Below, piece by piece: positions 1-8,663 of a stretch of DNA of 64,000 bases (position 1 is its first letter; each line of letters opens with the position of its first letter). The notes beneath the pieces are model-generated. The model made no database searches and was not told where the DNA came from. It saw nothing but the letters and a program-made list of their open reading frames with translations. The translations under genes were made by a program, and so were the position numbers. The stretch is from positions 229,123-293,122 of the forward strand of contig NZ_JAELVF020000001.1 of assembly GCF_018101125.2 (NCBI RefSeq), given 5' to 3'. The DNA comes from Streptomyces tardus. Lineage in GTDB: Bacteria > Actinomycetota > Actinomycetes > Streptomycetales > Streptomycetaceae.

Positions 1-10
1 GAGCCTGAAA

Positions 11-1162
11 ATGACTGAAAATCCCCGTCTCACCGCGCTCGATTCCGTGCACCGCGCCCTCGGCGCGACCATGACCGACTTCGCCGGCTGGGACATGCCG
101 CTGCGGTACGGCAGCGAGCGCGACGAGCACCAGGCCGTACGCACCAGGGCCGGGCTCTTCGACCTCTCCCACATGGGTGAGATCGCGGTCACCGGCCCGC
201 AGGCCGGACTGCTGCTCGACCACGCGCTGGTCGGCAACCTCTCCAGGCTCGCGCAGGGCCGCGCCCGTTACACCATGATCTGCGACGAGCGCGGCGGCAT
301 CATGGACGATCTGATCGTCTACCGCCTGGCCGACGAGCAGGACACCCCGCGCTACATGGTGGTCGCCAACGCCGGAAACGCACAGACCGTGCTGGACGCG
401 CTGGTCGCCCGCCAGGCCGGCTTCGACGCCGCTGTGCGCGACGACCGGGACGCGTACGCGCTGCTGGCGATCCAGGGGCCGGAGGCCGCCGGTGTGCTGG
501 CGCAGCTGACCGACGCGGATCTGGAGGGTCTCAAGTACTACGCCGGGCTGCCGGGAACGGTCGCCGGGGTCGAGGCGCTGATCGCCCGCACCGGGTACAC
601 CGGCGAGGACGGCTTCGAGCTGTTCCTCGCCCCCGGTGACGCCGACAAGGTCTGGGCGGCGCTGCTGGACGCGGGCCGGGACGCGGGCGTCGTGCCCTGC
701 GGGCTGTCCTGCCGGGACACACTCCGGCTGGAGGCCGGAATGCCCCTGTACGGCAACGAACTCACCCGCGCCACCACCCCGTTCGACGCGGGGCTGGGCC
801 GGGTGGTGAAGTTCGAGAAGGAGACCAACGGCGGTGACTTCGTCGGCCGCGGGCCGCTGGAGGAGGCCGCCCGGCAGGCTGAGCAGAACCCGCCGCGGAA
901 GCTGGTCGGTCTCGTCGCACAGGGCCGCAGGGTGCCCCGATCCGGCTACTCGGTCGTCTCGGCCGCCGACGGCACGGTCATCGGTGAGGTCACCTCCGGC
1001 GCCCCCTCCCCCACCCTCGGCAAGCCGATCGCCATCGCCTACGTCGACGCCGCCTTCGCCGAGCCGAACGAGGACGGAGCGAGCCGCGTCGCGGTCGACA
1101 TCCGCGGCAGCCACGAGGCGTACGACGTCGTCGCGCTGCCGTTCTACAAGCGTCAGCGCTGA
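11..1162 (+). CDS. gcvT: Glycine cleavage system T protein (aminomethyltransferase)
   Basis: Folate-dependent aminomethyltransferase (383 aa) of the cytosolic glycine cleavage complex. It moves the methylene group from aminomethyl-lipoyl-H protein to tetrahydrofolate and releases ammonia. Seen: the FDLSHMGE block at residues 49-56, the central AIQGPEAAG segment, [14 protein letters not shown] near residue 195, and a normal C-terminal barrel ending in LPFYKRQR. Length matches the family. gcvH, glyA and sdaA follow on the same strand, which makes a glycine-serine-pyruvate module. Only 10 bases upstream are visible, so a promoter or glycine riboswitch could not be assessed. gcvP is not in the window. 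Confidence 0.96.
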   Translation: MTENPRLTALDSVHRALGATMTDFAGWDMPLRYGSERDEHQAVRTRAGLFDLSHMGEIAVTGPQAGLLLDHALVGNLSRLAQGRARYTMICDERGGIMDDLIVYRLADEQDTPRYMVVANAGNAQTVLDALVARQAGFDAAVRDDRDAYALLAIQGPEAAGVLAQLTDADLEGLKYYAGLPGTVAGVEALIARTGYTGEDGFELFLAPGDADKVWAALLDAGRDAGVVPCGLSCRDTLRLEAGMPLYGNELTRATTPFDAGLGRVVKFEKETNGGDFVGRGPLEEAARQAEQNPPRKLVGLVAQGRRVPRSGYSVVSAADGTVIGEVTSGAPSPTLGKPIAIAYVDAAFAEPNEDGASRVAVDIRGSHEAYDVVALPFYKRQR

Positions 1163-1350
1163 ACCACCGCGCTTCGGGGACGAACCGGGCCGACCGGTCC
1201 CGCGCACCTGCGCGTCACACGGACGCGGTCACTGAGCCAGACTGGTGCCGTCCGTCGTGCCCGCGTGCGGGTGTGCGTGCCGACCGACGCGGTCGTCCCA
1301 GCAGGCAGACCGTTCCACCCTCACCATCCTTCTTCCGGGAGAATCCAGAC

Positions 1351-1728
1351 ATGAACAACCCCCAGCAGCTGCGCTACAGCAAGGAGCACGAGTGGCTGTC
1401 GGACGCCGCGGAAGGCGTCTCGACGGTGGGCATCACCGAGCACGCCGCCAACGCGCTCGGCGACGTCGTCTTCGTGCAGCTCCCCGAGGTCGGCGACACG
1501 GTCACCGCGGGCGAGACCTGCGGCGAGCTGGAGTCGACCAAGTCCGTCAGCGACCTGTACTCGCCCGTCACCGGCGAGATCACGGAGATCAACCAGGACG
1601 TGGTGGACGACCCGGCGCTGGTCAACACCGCCCCGTTCGAGGGCGGTTGGCTGTTCAAGGTGAAGGTGAGCGGCGAGCCGGACGACCTGCTCTCCGCCGA
1701 GGAGTACACCGCCTTCGCCGGGGGCTGA
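1351..1728 (+). CDS. gcvH: Glycine cleavage system H protein
   Basis: Lipoyl carrier protein (125 aa) that shuttles the aminomethyl group between the P, T and L proteins. Lys64 in the [14 protein letters not shown] segment is the expected lipoylation site, and the fold is a complete single lipoyl domain. The ATG at 1351 is chosen because GGGAGA lies about 8 bases upstream and the protein then opens [15 protein letters not shown], as H proteins do. A longer in-frame opening from 1273 has no family resemblance. The gene lies 188 bases after gcvT and 94 bases before glyA. Confidence 0.96.
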   Translation: MNNPQQLRYSKEHEWLSDAAEGVSTVGITEHAANALGDVVFVQLPEVGDTVTAGETCGELESTKSVSDLYSPVTGEITEINQDVVDDPALVNTAPFEGGWLFKVKVSGEPDDLLSAEEYTAFAGG

Positions 1729-1822
1729 CCCAGTCCGCCGGCACCTCGGCCTCCTCACCGGTGGCTGACCGCCTTCGCCGAACCCGTCCGTCCAGCCGAC
1801 CCAGATCGGACTCGAAGTTCTG

Positions 1823-3103
1823 ATGTCGCTTCTGAACAGTTCACTCCACGAGGTGGACCCGGACGTCGCCGCCGCCGTCGACGCCGAGCTCCACCGCCAG
1901 CAGTCCACCCTCGAGATGATCGCCTCGGAGAACTTCGCTCCGGTGGCCTCCCTCCAGGCGCAGGGCTCCGTTCTCACCAACAAGTACGCCGAGGGCTACC
2001 CCGGCCGCCGCTACTACGGCGGCTGCGAGCACGTCGATGTCATCGAGGACATCGCCCGCAACCGGGTCAAGGAACTCTTCGGCGCCGAGGCCGCCAACGT
2101 CCAGCCGCACTCGGGCGCTTCGGCCAACGCCGCCGCGATGTTCGCGCTGCTCAAGCCGGGCGACACGATCATGGGCCTGGACCTGGCACACGGCGGCCAC
2201 CTGACCCACGGCATGCGGATCAACTTCTCCGGCAAGCTCTACAACGTGGTCGCCTACCACGTCGACGAGAAGACCAACCTGGTCGACATGGAGGAGGTCG
2301 AGCGCCTGGCCAGGGCCGAGCGCCCGCAGCTGATCATCGCCGGCTGGTCCGCGTACCCGCGCCAGTTGGACTTCGCCGCCTTCCGCCGCATCGCGGACGA
2401 GGTCGGCGCGCTGCTGATGGTCGACATGGCGCACTTCGCCGGTCTGGTCGCCGCCGGGCTCCACCCCAACCCGGTGCCGTACGCGGACGTGGTCACCACC
2501 ACGACCCACAAGACCCTCGGCGGCCCGCGCGGCGGTGTCATCCTCTCCAAGAAGGAGCACGCCAAGAAGATCAACTCCGCGGTCTTCCCCGGCCAGCAGG
2601 GCGGCCCGCTGGAGCACGTCATCGCCGCGAAGGCGGTCTCCTTCAAGATCGCGGCGACCGAGGAGTTCAAGGAGCGGCAGGAGCGGGTGCTGGAGGGCGC
2701 CAAGCTCCTCGCCGAGCGGCTGACGCAGCCCGACGCCGTGGACGCCGGCGTCTCGGTCCTCTCCGGCGGCACCGACGTCCATCTCGTCCTGGTCGACCTT
2801 CGCCACAGCGAGCTCGACGGTCAGCAGGCCGAGGACCGGCTGGACGAGGTCGGTATCACGGTCAACCGCAACGCCGTCCCCAACGACCCCCGGCCGCCGA
2901 TGGTCACCTCGGGTCTGCGGATCGGCACCCCGGCACTGGCCACCCGCGGTTTCGCGGCCGAGGACTTCCGCGAGGTCGCGGACGTCATCGCCGAGGCGCT
3001 GAAGCCCGGGTTCGACGAGGCCAAGGCCAAGTCGCTGGCCGGCCGCGTCTCGGCGCTCGCCGAGAAGCACCCGCTCTACCCGGACCTCGTCCAGGGACGC
3101 TGA
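1823..3103 (+). CDS. glyA: Serine hydroxymethyltransferase
   Basis: PLP enzyme (426 aa, usual length) interconverting serine plus tetrahydrofolate with glycine plus 5,10-methylene-tetrahydrofolate. Seen: the [10 protein letters not shown] opening, the YYGGCEHVD block, the [10 protein letters not shown] loop, and the [14 protein letters not shown] segment whose Lys230 is the Schiff-base lysine. It pairs functionally with gcvT/gcvH upstream (glycine to C1 units) and sdaA downstream (serine to pyruvate). A strong hairpin directly after the stop suggests sdaA has its own transcription or depends on readthrough. Confidence 0.97.
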   Translation: MSLLNSSLHEVDPDVAAAVDAELHRQQSTLEMIASENFAPVASLQAQGSVLTNKYAEGYPGRRYYGGCEHVDVIEDIARNRVKELFGAEAANVQPHSGASANAAAMFALLKPGDTIMGLDLAHGGHLTHGMRINFSGKLYNVVAYHVDEKTNLVDMEEVERLARAERPQLIIAGWSAYPRQLDFAAFRRIADEVGALLMVDMAHFAGLVAAGLHPNPVPYADVVTTTTHKTLGGPRGGVILSKKEHAKKINSAVFPGQQGGPLEHVIAAKAVSFKIAATEEFKERQERVLEGAKLLAERLTQPDAVDAGVSVLSGGTDVHLVLVDLRHSELDGQQAEDRLDEVGITVNRNAVPNDPRPPMVTSGLRIGTPALATRGFAAEDFREVADVIAEALKPGFDEAKAKSLAGRVSALAEKHPLYPDLVQGR

Positions 3104-3133
3104 CACGTCGACTCCCTGACGGCCGGGACCATT

Positions 3134-3168
3134 CCGGGTCGCTCCGCCTCTCGCGCGGAGCGACCCGG
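3134..3168. terminator. Hairpin after glyA
   Basis: A perfect 14-bp stem (CCGGGTCGCTCCGC at 3134-3147 against its complement at 3155-3168) with a 7-base loop. It lies 31 bases after the glyA stop and before sdaA. There is no T-tract, as is usual for Streptomyces. Confidence 0.8.
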
Positions 3169-3231
3169 GCCCGGACCACCGAACCGCCCCGCACCACCCC
3201 TGCGGTCCACGAGCCGACGAAGGAGTCCCCC

Positions 3232-4614
3232 GTGGCCATCTCCGTTTTCGATCTCTTCTCCATCGGCATCGGCCCCTCCAGTTCTCACACGGTCGGCCCG
3301 ATGCGCGCCGCGCGGATATTCGTCCGCCGACTGAAGAACGAGGGCCTGCTCGCCCACACCTCCTCGGTACGCGCCGAGCTGTTCGGCTCCCTCGGCGCCA
3401 CCGGGCACGGCCACGGCACTCCGAAGGCCGTACTCCTGGGGCTGGAGGGCCACGCACCGCAGGACGTCGACGTGCTGGCGGCGGACACCTGGGTGGCGCG
3501 CATCAAGGAGACCGGGCGGCTTCGGCTGCTGGCCGCCGACATAGGCGACAGCCACGAGATCGCCTTCGACTTCCAGGACGACCTGATCCTGCACCGCCGC
3601 CGCTCGTTGCCGTACCACGCCAACGGGATGACGCTCTTCGCCTACGACGAGGCCGGACGCCCGCTCCTGGAGAAGACGTACTACTCGGTCGGCGGCGGCT
3701 TCGTCGTCGACGAGGACGCGGTCGGCGAGGACCGGATCAAGCTCGACGACACCCCGCTGAAGTACCCCTTCCGCACCGGCGACGAACTGCTGCGACTCAC
3801 CCGGGACACCGGCCTGTCGGTCTCCGCGCTAATGCTGGAGAACGAGAAGGCCTGGCGCTCCGAGGCCGAGATCAGGGCCGGTCTGCTGGAGATCTGGCGG
3901 GTCATGCGGGAGTGCGTGAGCCGCGGCATGAGCCAGGAGGGCATCCTGCCTGGCGGTCTCAAGGTCCGCCGCAGGGCCGCGAGTTCGGCCCGGCAGCTGC
4001 GCGCGGAGGGCCGCGCCGACGCGCTGGCGATGGAGTGGATCACCCTCTACGCCATGGCCGTCAACGAGGAGAACGCCGCCGGCGGACGCGTCGTCACCGC
4101 CCCCACCAACGGCGCCGCCGGCATCATCCCGGCCGTCCTTCACTACTACGCCAACTTCGTGCCCGGCGCCGACGACGACGGAGTGGTCCGCTTCCTGCTC
4201 ACCGCGGGCGCGGTCGGCATGCTCTTCAAGGAGAACGCCTCCATCTCCGGCGCCGAGGTCGGCTGCCAGGGCGAGGTCGGCTCCGCCTGCTCGATGGCCG
4301 CCGGCGCCCTCGCCGAGGCCCTCGGCGCCTCCCCCGAACAGGTCGAGAACGCCGCCGAGATCGGCATCGAGCACAACCTCGGCCTCACCTGCGACCCGGT
4401 CGGCGGCCTGGTGCAGATCCCCTGCATCGAGCGCAACGGCATGGCAGCCGTCAAGGCCGTCACCGCCGCCCGTATGTCCCTGCGCGGCGACGGACGCCAC
4501 CACGTCAGCCTGGACAAGGCGATCAAGACCATGAAGGAAACCGGCGCCGACATGAGCGTCAAGTACAAGGAGACCGCCCGCGGCGGCCTCGCGGTGAACA
4601 TCATCGAGTGCTGA
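3232..4614 (+). CDS. sdaA: L-serine ammonia-lyase, iron-sulfur type
   Basis: Single-chain [4Fe-4S] L-serine dehydratase (460 aa) converting serine to pyruvate and ammonia. Cys345, Cys387 and Cys398 are the three expected cluster ligands. The chain ends in ...NIIEC with a C-terminal cysteine, Cys460, as in family members where the tail folds into the active site. The small domain starts at the N-terminus with [15 protein letters not shown]. The GTG start at 3232 is preceded by AAGGAG at 3220-3225. It completes glycine/serine breakdown with gcvT, gcvH and glyA. Confidence 0.96.
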   Translation: MAISVFDLFSIGIGPSSSHTVGPMRAARIFVRRLKNEGLLAHTSSVRAELFGSLGATGHGHGTPKAVLLGLEGHAPQDVDVLAADTWVARIKETGRLRLLAADIGDSHEIAFDFQDDLILHRRRSLPYHANGMTLFAYDEAGRPLLEKTYYSVGGGFVVDEDAVGEDRIKLDDTPLKYPFRTGDELLRLTRDTGLSVSALMLENEKAWRSEAEIRAGLLEIWRVMRECVSRGMSQEGILPGGLKVRRRAASSARQLRAEGRADALAMEWITLYAMAVNEENAAGGRVVTAPTNGAAGIIPAVLHYYANFVPGADDDGVVRFLLTAGAVGMLFKENASISGAEVGCQGEVGSACSMAAGALAEALGASPEQVENAAEIGIEHNLGLTCDPVGGLVQIPCIERNGMAAVKAVTAARMSLRGDGRHHVSLDKAIKTMKETGADMSVKYKETARGGLAVNIIEC

Positions 4615-4626
4615 ACAAAGGATTCT

Positions 4627-4651
4627 GCGGGAAGCGTTCACCGCTTCCCGC
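4627..4651. terminator. Hairpin after sdaA
   Basis: A perfect 10-bp stem (GCGGGAAGCG at 4627-4636, complement at 4642-4651) with a TTCAC loop, 12 bases after the sdaA stop. It probably ends the glycine/serine gene block. Confidence 0.8.
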
Positions 4652-4854
4652 CACCGGGGCCGCCTCCGCTCGCACAGCAGAGAAGGCCCCGGAGGCGCTC
4701 TCCGGAACAGACACGGAAGTGCCTGAGAAGTCCCGTGATGCGTCCGCTGTTTGCCGCTCCATCCGCGCACGGGGACGGTCCGGCCCCTCGACACGCGCCG
4801 TCCGGCCGGACGGGGGATCGCCGACCCCCTGCGCGGACCCTCGATTTCGCGAGG

Positions 4855-5562
4855 TCAGGGGCTGAGTCCCTCGGTCTCGATGTCCACGATCCTGTGGTGC
4901 CGGAATGTGAGCGCTCGCTCGGTCGCCGCGAGCGCCGCGGTCACGGTGAGGATCGTGTTCAACCACACCGGCAGACTGACCGGAGAGACAGATGGCGGGA
5001 ACCGATCGGACCGGACCGACAGGTGGGCGACCACCTCGAGCAGCTGCGGTGCGAGCAGGACCAGGTTCACCACCAGCACCGCCACGGCACCAACGGCCGT
5101 CGCGCGACTGACCTTCGGGTGCCGCTGGGAGAGGCGTTCGCGCCAGTGCTCGGGAGTACCCGGCGCCGGGTCGAGACGCTCTTGAGCGCCATCGGCACGG
5201 GTCAGACAGATCCTGCGCATGCCGTACGGACTCACGGCCACCTCGATCCGCTCCGATCCGAGAGTGAACCCCGTCGGCATCTCGGCAGTGCGCACATGCC
5301 GGTTGTTTCGGTAGAGGGACGCGCGGCCCGACGCGTGATCGATATCGACCGTCGCGATCGACTCGTCAGCGAGATCGGCCGTGAATCGCGTGCGCTGCAA
5401 CGAAAGGGACGGGCGAAACGGAGGAAGCTCCGCCCCCGGAGCCGGGGCGGGACACCACTCCTCCTCCGAGCTCCCATCGGTTGCCTCAAGCCCCCACGGG
5501 TCCTCTGCGTGACGGGTACGGCCGCTCACGACGCACACGCGCGAGTCAGCGAGGGAAGGCAC
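4855..5562 (-). CDS. Hypothetical membrane protein divergent from tetR
   Basis: 235 aa, family not recognised. The N-terminal two thirds are soluble; residues about 85-125 look like a beta-rich segment with many charged residues. Two hydrophobic helices follow, near residues 153-177 (VGAVAVLVVNLVLLAPQLL) and 198-220. GTG start at 5562 with AAGG just upstream. It is divergent from the TetR gene, 66 bases away, and two palindromic operators fill that gap, so it is the likely direct target of that repressor. Function unknown; perhaps a permease-like or sensory membrane protein. Confidence 0.72.
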   Translation of the reverse strand: MPSLADSRVCVVSGRTRHAEDPWGLEATDGSSEEEWCPAPAPGAELPPFRPSLSLQRTRFTADLADESIATVDIDHASGRASLYRNNRHVRTAEMPTGFTLGSERIEVAVSPYGMRRICLTRADGAQERLDPAPGTPEHWRERLSQRHPKVSRATAVGAVAVLVVNLVLLAPQLLEVVAHLSVRSDRFPPSVSPVSLPVWLNTILTVTAALAATERALTFRHHRIVDIETEGLSP

Positions 5563-5570
5563 ACACCTTG

Positions 5571-5586
5571 TAGCATGGTCATGCTA
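5571..5586. promoter_or_regulatory. TetR operator copy 1
   Basis: TAGCATGGTCATGCTA, a perfect 7-bp inverted repeat with a 2-base centre, in the tetR/membrane-protein divergent gap. A -10-like TATAAA (5585-5590, plus strand) overlaps its end, and the minus-strand promoter must also lie here. Confidence 0.75.
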
Positions 5587-5592
5587 TAAAAC

Positions 5593-5608
5593 TAGCACGC
5601 CCATGCTG
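5593..5608. promoter_or_regulatory. TetR operator copy 2
   Basis: TAGCACGCCCATGCTG, an imperfect copy of the 5571 palindrome, placed 22 bases (two helical turns) downstream of it. It sits between the -10-like box and the tetR start, as expected for autorepression. Confidence 0.68.
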
Positions 5609-5628
5609 GCTTCGGCTAAACTGGAGGC

Positions 5629-6249
5629 GTGCCCAAACGAGTTGATCCGGACGTTCGCAGGGAAGAAGTCGCCGACGCAGTGATCGAGGAGATCGCCGCG
5701 CACGGCCTCCGATCCATCACCCTCGCTCGCATCGCCGCCCGGAGCGGCTTCGCGATCGGGAGTATCCGGCACTACTTCGGGGACACCTTGACCGAGGTGA
5801 TGCGCTTCACGCTGAGCGTCCTGGTCCAGCGCGCGCAGAATCGCGCCCCCGAGCTGCCCAGCGACCCGGCGACCCGAATGATCAACTTGATCACCTTCGC
5901 CGCGCCGACGACCGAACAGGAACGCAAAGAGAACACCGCCCTCGTCGAATACCGAGTGCTGGGGCGCACCGACCCGGAGATCGGAGCAGAGATCGCTGCG
6001 GCATCTGTCGCGGCAGAAGCGGCGATTCGTTCCATCCTGAGCGAGTTCTTGGCCGACCGCGCAGTCGACGAGGAAGCGCTCCGACGGGAAGCGCTCCTCC
6101 TGGTCACCCTCACCGAGGGTTTCTCACTGAGCTCCGCACTGCTCTCAGCGCCCCTGCAGGAGTCCGACGTACGCGCCGTGGTGACGTCATCCGTACAGCG
6201 TCTCCGCGACGCGTATCCGATCACCGACCGGTCCGCCCCGACTTCCTGA
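5629..6249 (+). CDS. TetR family transcriptional regulator
   Basis: 206-aa repressor. The N-terminal TetR helix-turn-helix spans about residues 8-55, with ITLARIAARSGFAIGSIRHYFG as its core. The C-terminal helical domain would bind a small hydrophobic ligand. GTG start at 5629 with GGAGG overlapping the preceding bases. Two operator copies precede it and a third lies at 7747, near the CPBP protease gene. Codon choice here and in its two neighbours looks slightly less Streptomyces-biased by eye, which would fit recent acquisition, but this was not measured. Confidence 0.9.
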   Translation: MPKRVDPDVRREEVADAVIEEIAAHGLRSITLARIAARSGFAIGSIRHYFGDTLTEVMRFTLSVLVQRAQNRAPELPSDPATRMINLITFAAPTTEQERKENTALVEYRVLGRTDPEIGAEIAAASVAAEAAIRSILSEFLADRAVDEEALRREALLLVTLTEGFSLSSALLSAPLQESDVRAVVTSSVQRLRDAYPITDRSAPTS

Positions 6250-6279
6250 CGGCCCGTCGTCGCCGCCGACGACGGGCCG
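6250..6279. terminator. Hairpin after tetR
   Basis: A perfect 13-bp stem (CGGCCCGTCGTCG at 6250-6262, complement at 6267-6279) with a CCGC loop, starting at the tetR stop codon. The rest of the gap up to 6542 contains no gene that I can support. Confidence 0.82.
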
Positions 6280-6542
6280 CACGCCCGAGGCCCTTCAGCG
6301 AGAAGGCGTGGGAACCGCTGGCCCGAACGCCTCGACACTCACCCCGACCCACCGACGACGCACCGGCTGCACATCGGACCCGAAGAGCCCCGTACGGTCC
6401 GGAAAGTTGGAAACCACGGGCGTCCTCCCGCCGCTTGACGGATCTCCGGGGATCGATGACCGATGAGCCACCCTGTCGACGCACTGTCCGACGGCGAACT
6501 GAACGCTTGCAGCAGCGCCTTGTGTCATATGGGCAGAGCCGA

Positions 6543-7580
6543 TCAATGCATCCGGGAGTTCACCGGCTCGCCGGGTGGTCGGCGGACGGATCCGCGGAGC
6601 CGGGCGACAGCACGGCGCTGCGCCCAGAGCCAGACCCCTGCGGTGGCCAGCACCATCAGAATGATTCCGGGCACCATCGCCTCACCGTGTCCGGAACTGC
6701 GGTCGATGGTGACCTCGCTGGAGAAGAAGGAGGCGACCAGGAACAGGATGGTGTTGTTCACTGCGTGCAGCACGACGGCCCCCTCGATTCCGCCGGTGCG
6801 CCAGGTGATCACCGCACACGCAAACCCTGCGACGAACGTGTAGACGACCAGCCACGGGTCTGCCAGACCGTGAATCACGGTGAACATCAGGTTCGGCACA
6901 AGCAGAGCCAACAGCAGGGCGAGTGCGGGCTGCTTGGCGAAGGAGCCGAAGCTTCGCGCCAGGAGACCGCGCGCGGCGTACTCCTCACCGGCGGCCTGCA
7001 GGGGGCTGGTGAGCAGCACGACCACGAACAGAACAAAGGTGCTCATCAGCGTGGCCGGCGGCCCGCTGACACCGGCCGCCTCGCGATTCAGGGTGGTCCA
7101 GACGATGCCGTACGCGATCCACACCGGCACCAGTGCGCCGGCCAGGGTCAGCGCGAGCTTCCACCGGAAACGGCCGTGCACCGAGTGCATCCATCGCCCG
7201 GACTGCCCGAACAGGAGCCGCTGCAGACCGAGGGAAACCGGGACCATCAGTGCGATGGCGAGATTACTGGCGAGCAGCCGAGCCGGGCTCATCGTCACCA
7301 CTCCGTCGCCCGGCGTCTCCGGCGGCACCAGGCCGAGGTCGAACGACTCCGAGACGAAGACAAGTCCCCAGGTGAGCGTGAAGGTGCTCACGACATAGGC
7401 GACGGGGATCAGCACGATCGCCAGCACCGCTTTCCACCAGCGGTAGTCAGGGGCGAGCAGGAACCGATGGTATTCGGTCGGCCCCGAAGGCAGGGACTCC
7501 GAGCCCTCGCGATCGCCGTCAACGACGCTCCCGTTCGTCGCGGGTATGGATGAGCGGGGACGGCGGTGGTCTCGTGGCAT
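6543..7580 (-). CDS. CPBP family intramembrane metalloprotease
   Basis: 345-aa polytopic membrane protein of the CPBP (CAAX protease/ABI) family. Seen: motif 1 GEEYAARG (the EExxxR glutamates and arginine), motif 2 in the FTVIHGLAD helix with its histidine, and motif 3 HAVNNTILF. About eight hydrophobic helices start near residue 50, after a hydrophilic N-terminal tail. ATG start at 7580 with GAGGAG 6-7 bases upstream. Members cleave membrane-bound substrates or mature peptides. A copy of the nearby TetR operator sits 167 bases upstream, so it may belong to the same regulon, although a strong hairpin lies between. Confidence 0.85.
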   Translation of the reverse strand: MPRDHRRPRSSIPATNGSVVDGDREGSESLPSGPTEYHRFLLAPDYRWWKAVLAIVLIPVAYVVSTFTLTWGLVFVSESFDLGLVPPETPGDGVVTMSPARLLASNLAIALMVPVSLGLQRLLFGQSGRWMHSVHGRFRWKLALTLAGALVPVWIAYGIVWTTLNREAAGVSGPPATLMSTFVLFVVVLLTSPLQAAGEEYAARGLLARSFGSFAKQPALALLLALLVPNLMFTVIHGLADPWLVVYTFVAGFACAVITWRTGGIEGAVVLHAVNNTILFLVASFFSSEVTIDRSSGHGEAMVPGIILMVLATAGVWLWAQRRAVARLRGSVRRPPGEPVNSRMH

Positions 7581-7692
7581 GTGCTTCTCCTCGACTCGTA
7601 CGGCATGCGCCGCGCGAGATGGTGGGTGCGCTGTCGTGGAGCCGACGAGCGTTCCTCCCCCAGCAACTGAAGTCGATCGGCCCCCTTGAACC

Positions 7693-7735
7693 CGCGGGTC
7701 CGCCGGCCGCGTGCAGCACGGCCGGCGGACCCGCG
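7693..7735. terminator. Strong hairpin between CPBP gene and distal operator
   Basis: A perfect 17-bp stem (CGCGGGTCCGCCGGCCG at 7693-7709, complement at 7719-7735) with a 9-base loop. It lies 113 bases upstream of the CPBP start. If CPBP is transcribed from near 7747 it would be a leader hairpin; otherwise it is a terminator left over from a lost gene. Confidence 0.6.
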
Positions 7736-7746
7736 TGGAGCTATAT

Positions 7747-7762
7747 TAGCACCACCATGCTA
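7747..7762. promoter_or_regulatory. TetR operator copy 3
   Basis: TAGCACCACCATGCTA repeats the 5571/5593 operator: half-sites TAGCA..., CATGCTA with a 2-base centre. A plus-strand -10-like TATATT (7742-7747) touches it. The orientation of the controlled promoter is unclear: minus toward the CPBP gene, or plus toward the degraded regulator remnant. Confidence 0.7.
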
Positions 7763-7814
7763 GAAAAAAGCAGCAGTTGCAGTACGTGGACGTGTTCAGC
7801 CCGCCCCGCGCGGA

Positions 7815-8143
7815 CCTGGCCGAGACGCACACCTGGGCCCCGCGGCGTCGGGAACAGCCGCTGACCGTGGACCGGGCCACCTGCCACGCGGCGATGTCGC
7901 GACGCACCTTCATTCGCCGGTTCGGCGAGGACCGGGGTTCCGCCCGTGCGCCGGCTCACGCTGCAGCGAGTGCTGGTGGCCCGACGCCCCCTGGAGACCT
8001 CGGGCAGGTCCATCGAACGCATCGTGGCGGCCTCCGGCCTGGGCACCGCCGCCAACTTCCGCATCGGCTTCCGCCGCGAAACCGGATCACTGCCCAGCGA
8101 CCACCGCCGTCGACACCGCCTCTCGACAGACGGGCGGGGCTGA
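7815..8143 (+). pseudogene. AraC/GlxA-type regulator remnant, frameshifted
   Basis: Only the C-terminal DNA-binding part of an AraC-family regulator of the GlxA type remains, split over two frames. The first piece (to about 7940) reads EQPLTVDR.. then HAAMSRRTFIRRFGED, the first helix-turn-helix. The second (7946-8143, +1 frame) reads LTLQRVLVARR.LETSGRSIERI and AASGLGTAANFRIGFRRETG, the second helix-turn-helix. The frameshift falls near 7935-7950. The DJ-1/PfpI-like N-terminal domain is missing. No start codon fits. A regulator that lost its N-terminus by deletion and then drifted is the simplest reading. Confidence 0.75.
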
Positions 8144-8663
8144 GTACGCCGGGTGAAGCCCGCGCAGGGGCGCGCCGCTCTGCGGGTGACGATCCCTCAA
8201 CCGGCCGGTGTGGCAAGCACGTTGAGTGCGCGCAGTCGACAGGCCGAGACCGGCGAGGCCGGCCGAGACCGCCGAAGTCGGCTGGGTCCGCCGCCCGTGG
8301 AGCGCTGGGCGCCGCTTTCTCGCCCTCGGACTACCCCGCGTTCCCGCTTGCGCCAGTCTCGACCATTGTCGCGGTGCAACAGAGAAGCGGTCCTGGCCTT
8401 CTTTGCTGTCGCGGGGCCGTCTTCGTATTGGCGATCATCATTGAATGACACAAATGAAGAAACTCGATCGCGGCGCAATTCCGCACTCCGCGGGCCGGCC
8501 ACGTCACAGGAGTGCTCGGCCGCCCCTGGAGCACCAGATCGACTTACCGACCCGCTCGCAGAAGAGCGCACAGATGATGCTGCTCGAATTCGCCCTTCGG
8601 TTCTTGCGCTCTGAATAGCCTTGTCGTGTCAGGTATTTCGCATCGAGGCCGACAGGGAGCGCC
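8144..8663. other. Non-coding stretch
   Basis: No gene is supported here. The AT-richer segment around 8425-8475 is the best place for a promoter of the following three-gene operon, but I see no convincing -35/-10 pair. Confidence 0.5.

Noticed and set aside
1163..1350. Glycine riboswitch between gcvT and gcvH
   Set aside because: The conserved cores of the glycine aptamer are not evident by eye; any riboswitch would more likely precede gcvT, outside the window.
4735..5589. 284-aa plus-strand reading frame opposite the membrane protein
   Set aside because: It is antisense to the 235-aa gene, which has clear transmembrane helices, a ribosome site and operator context.
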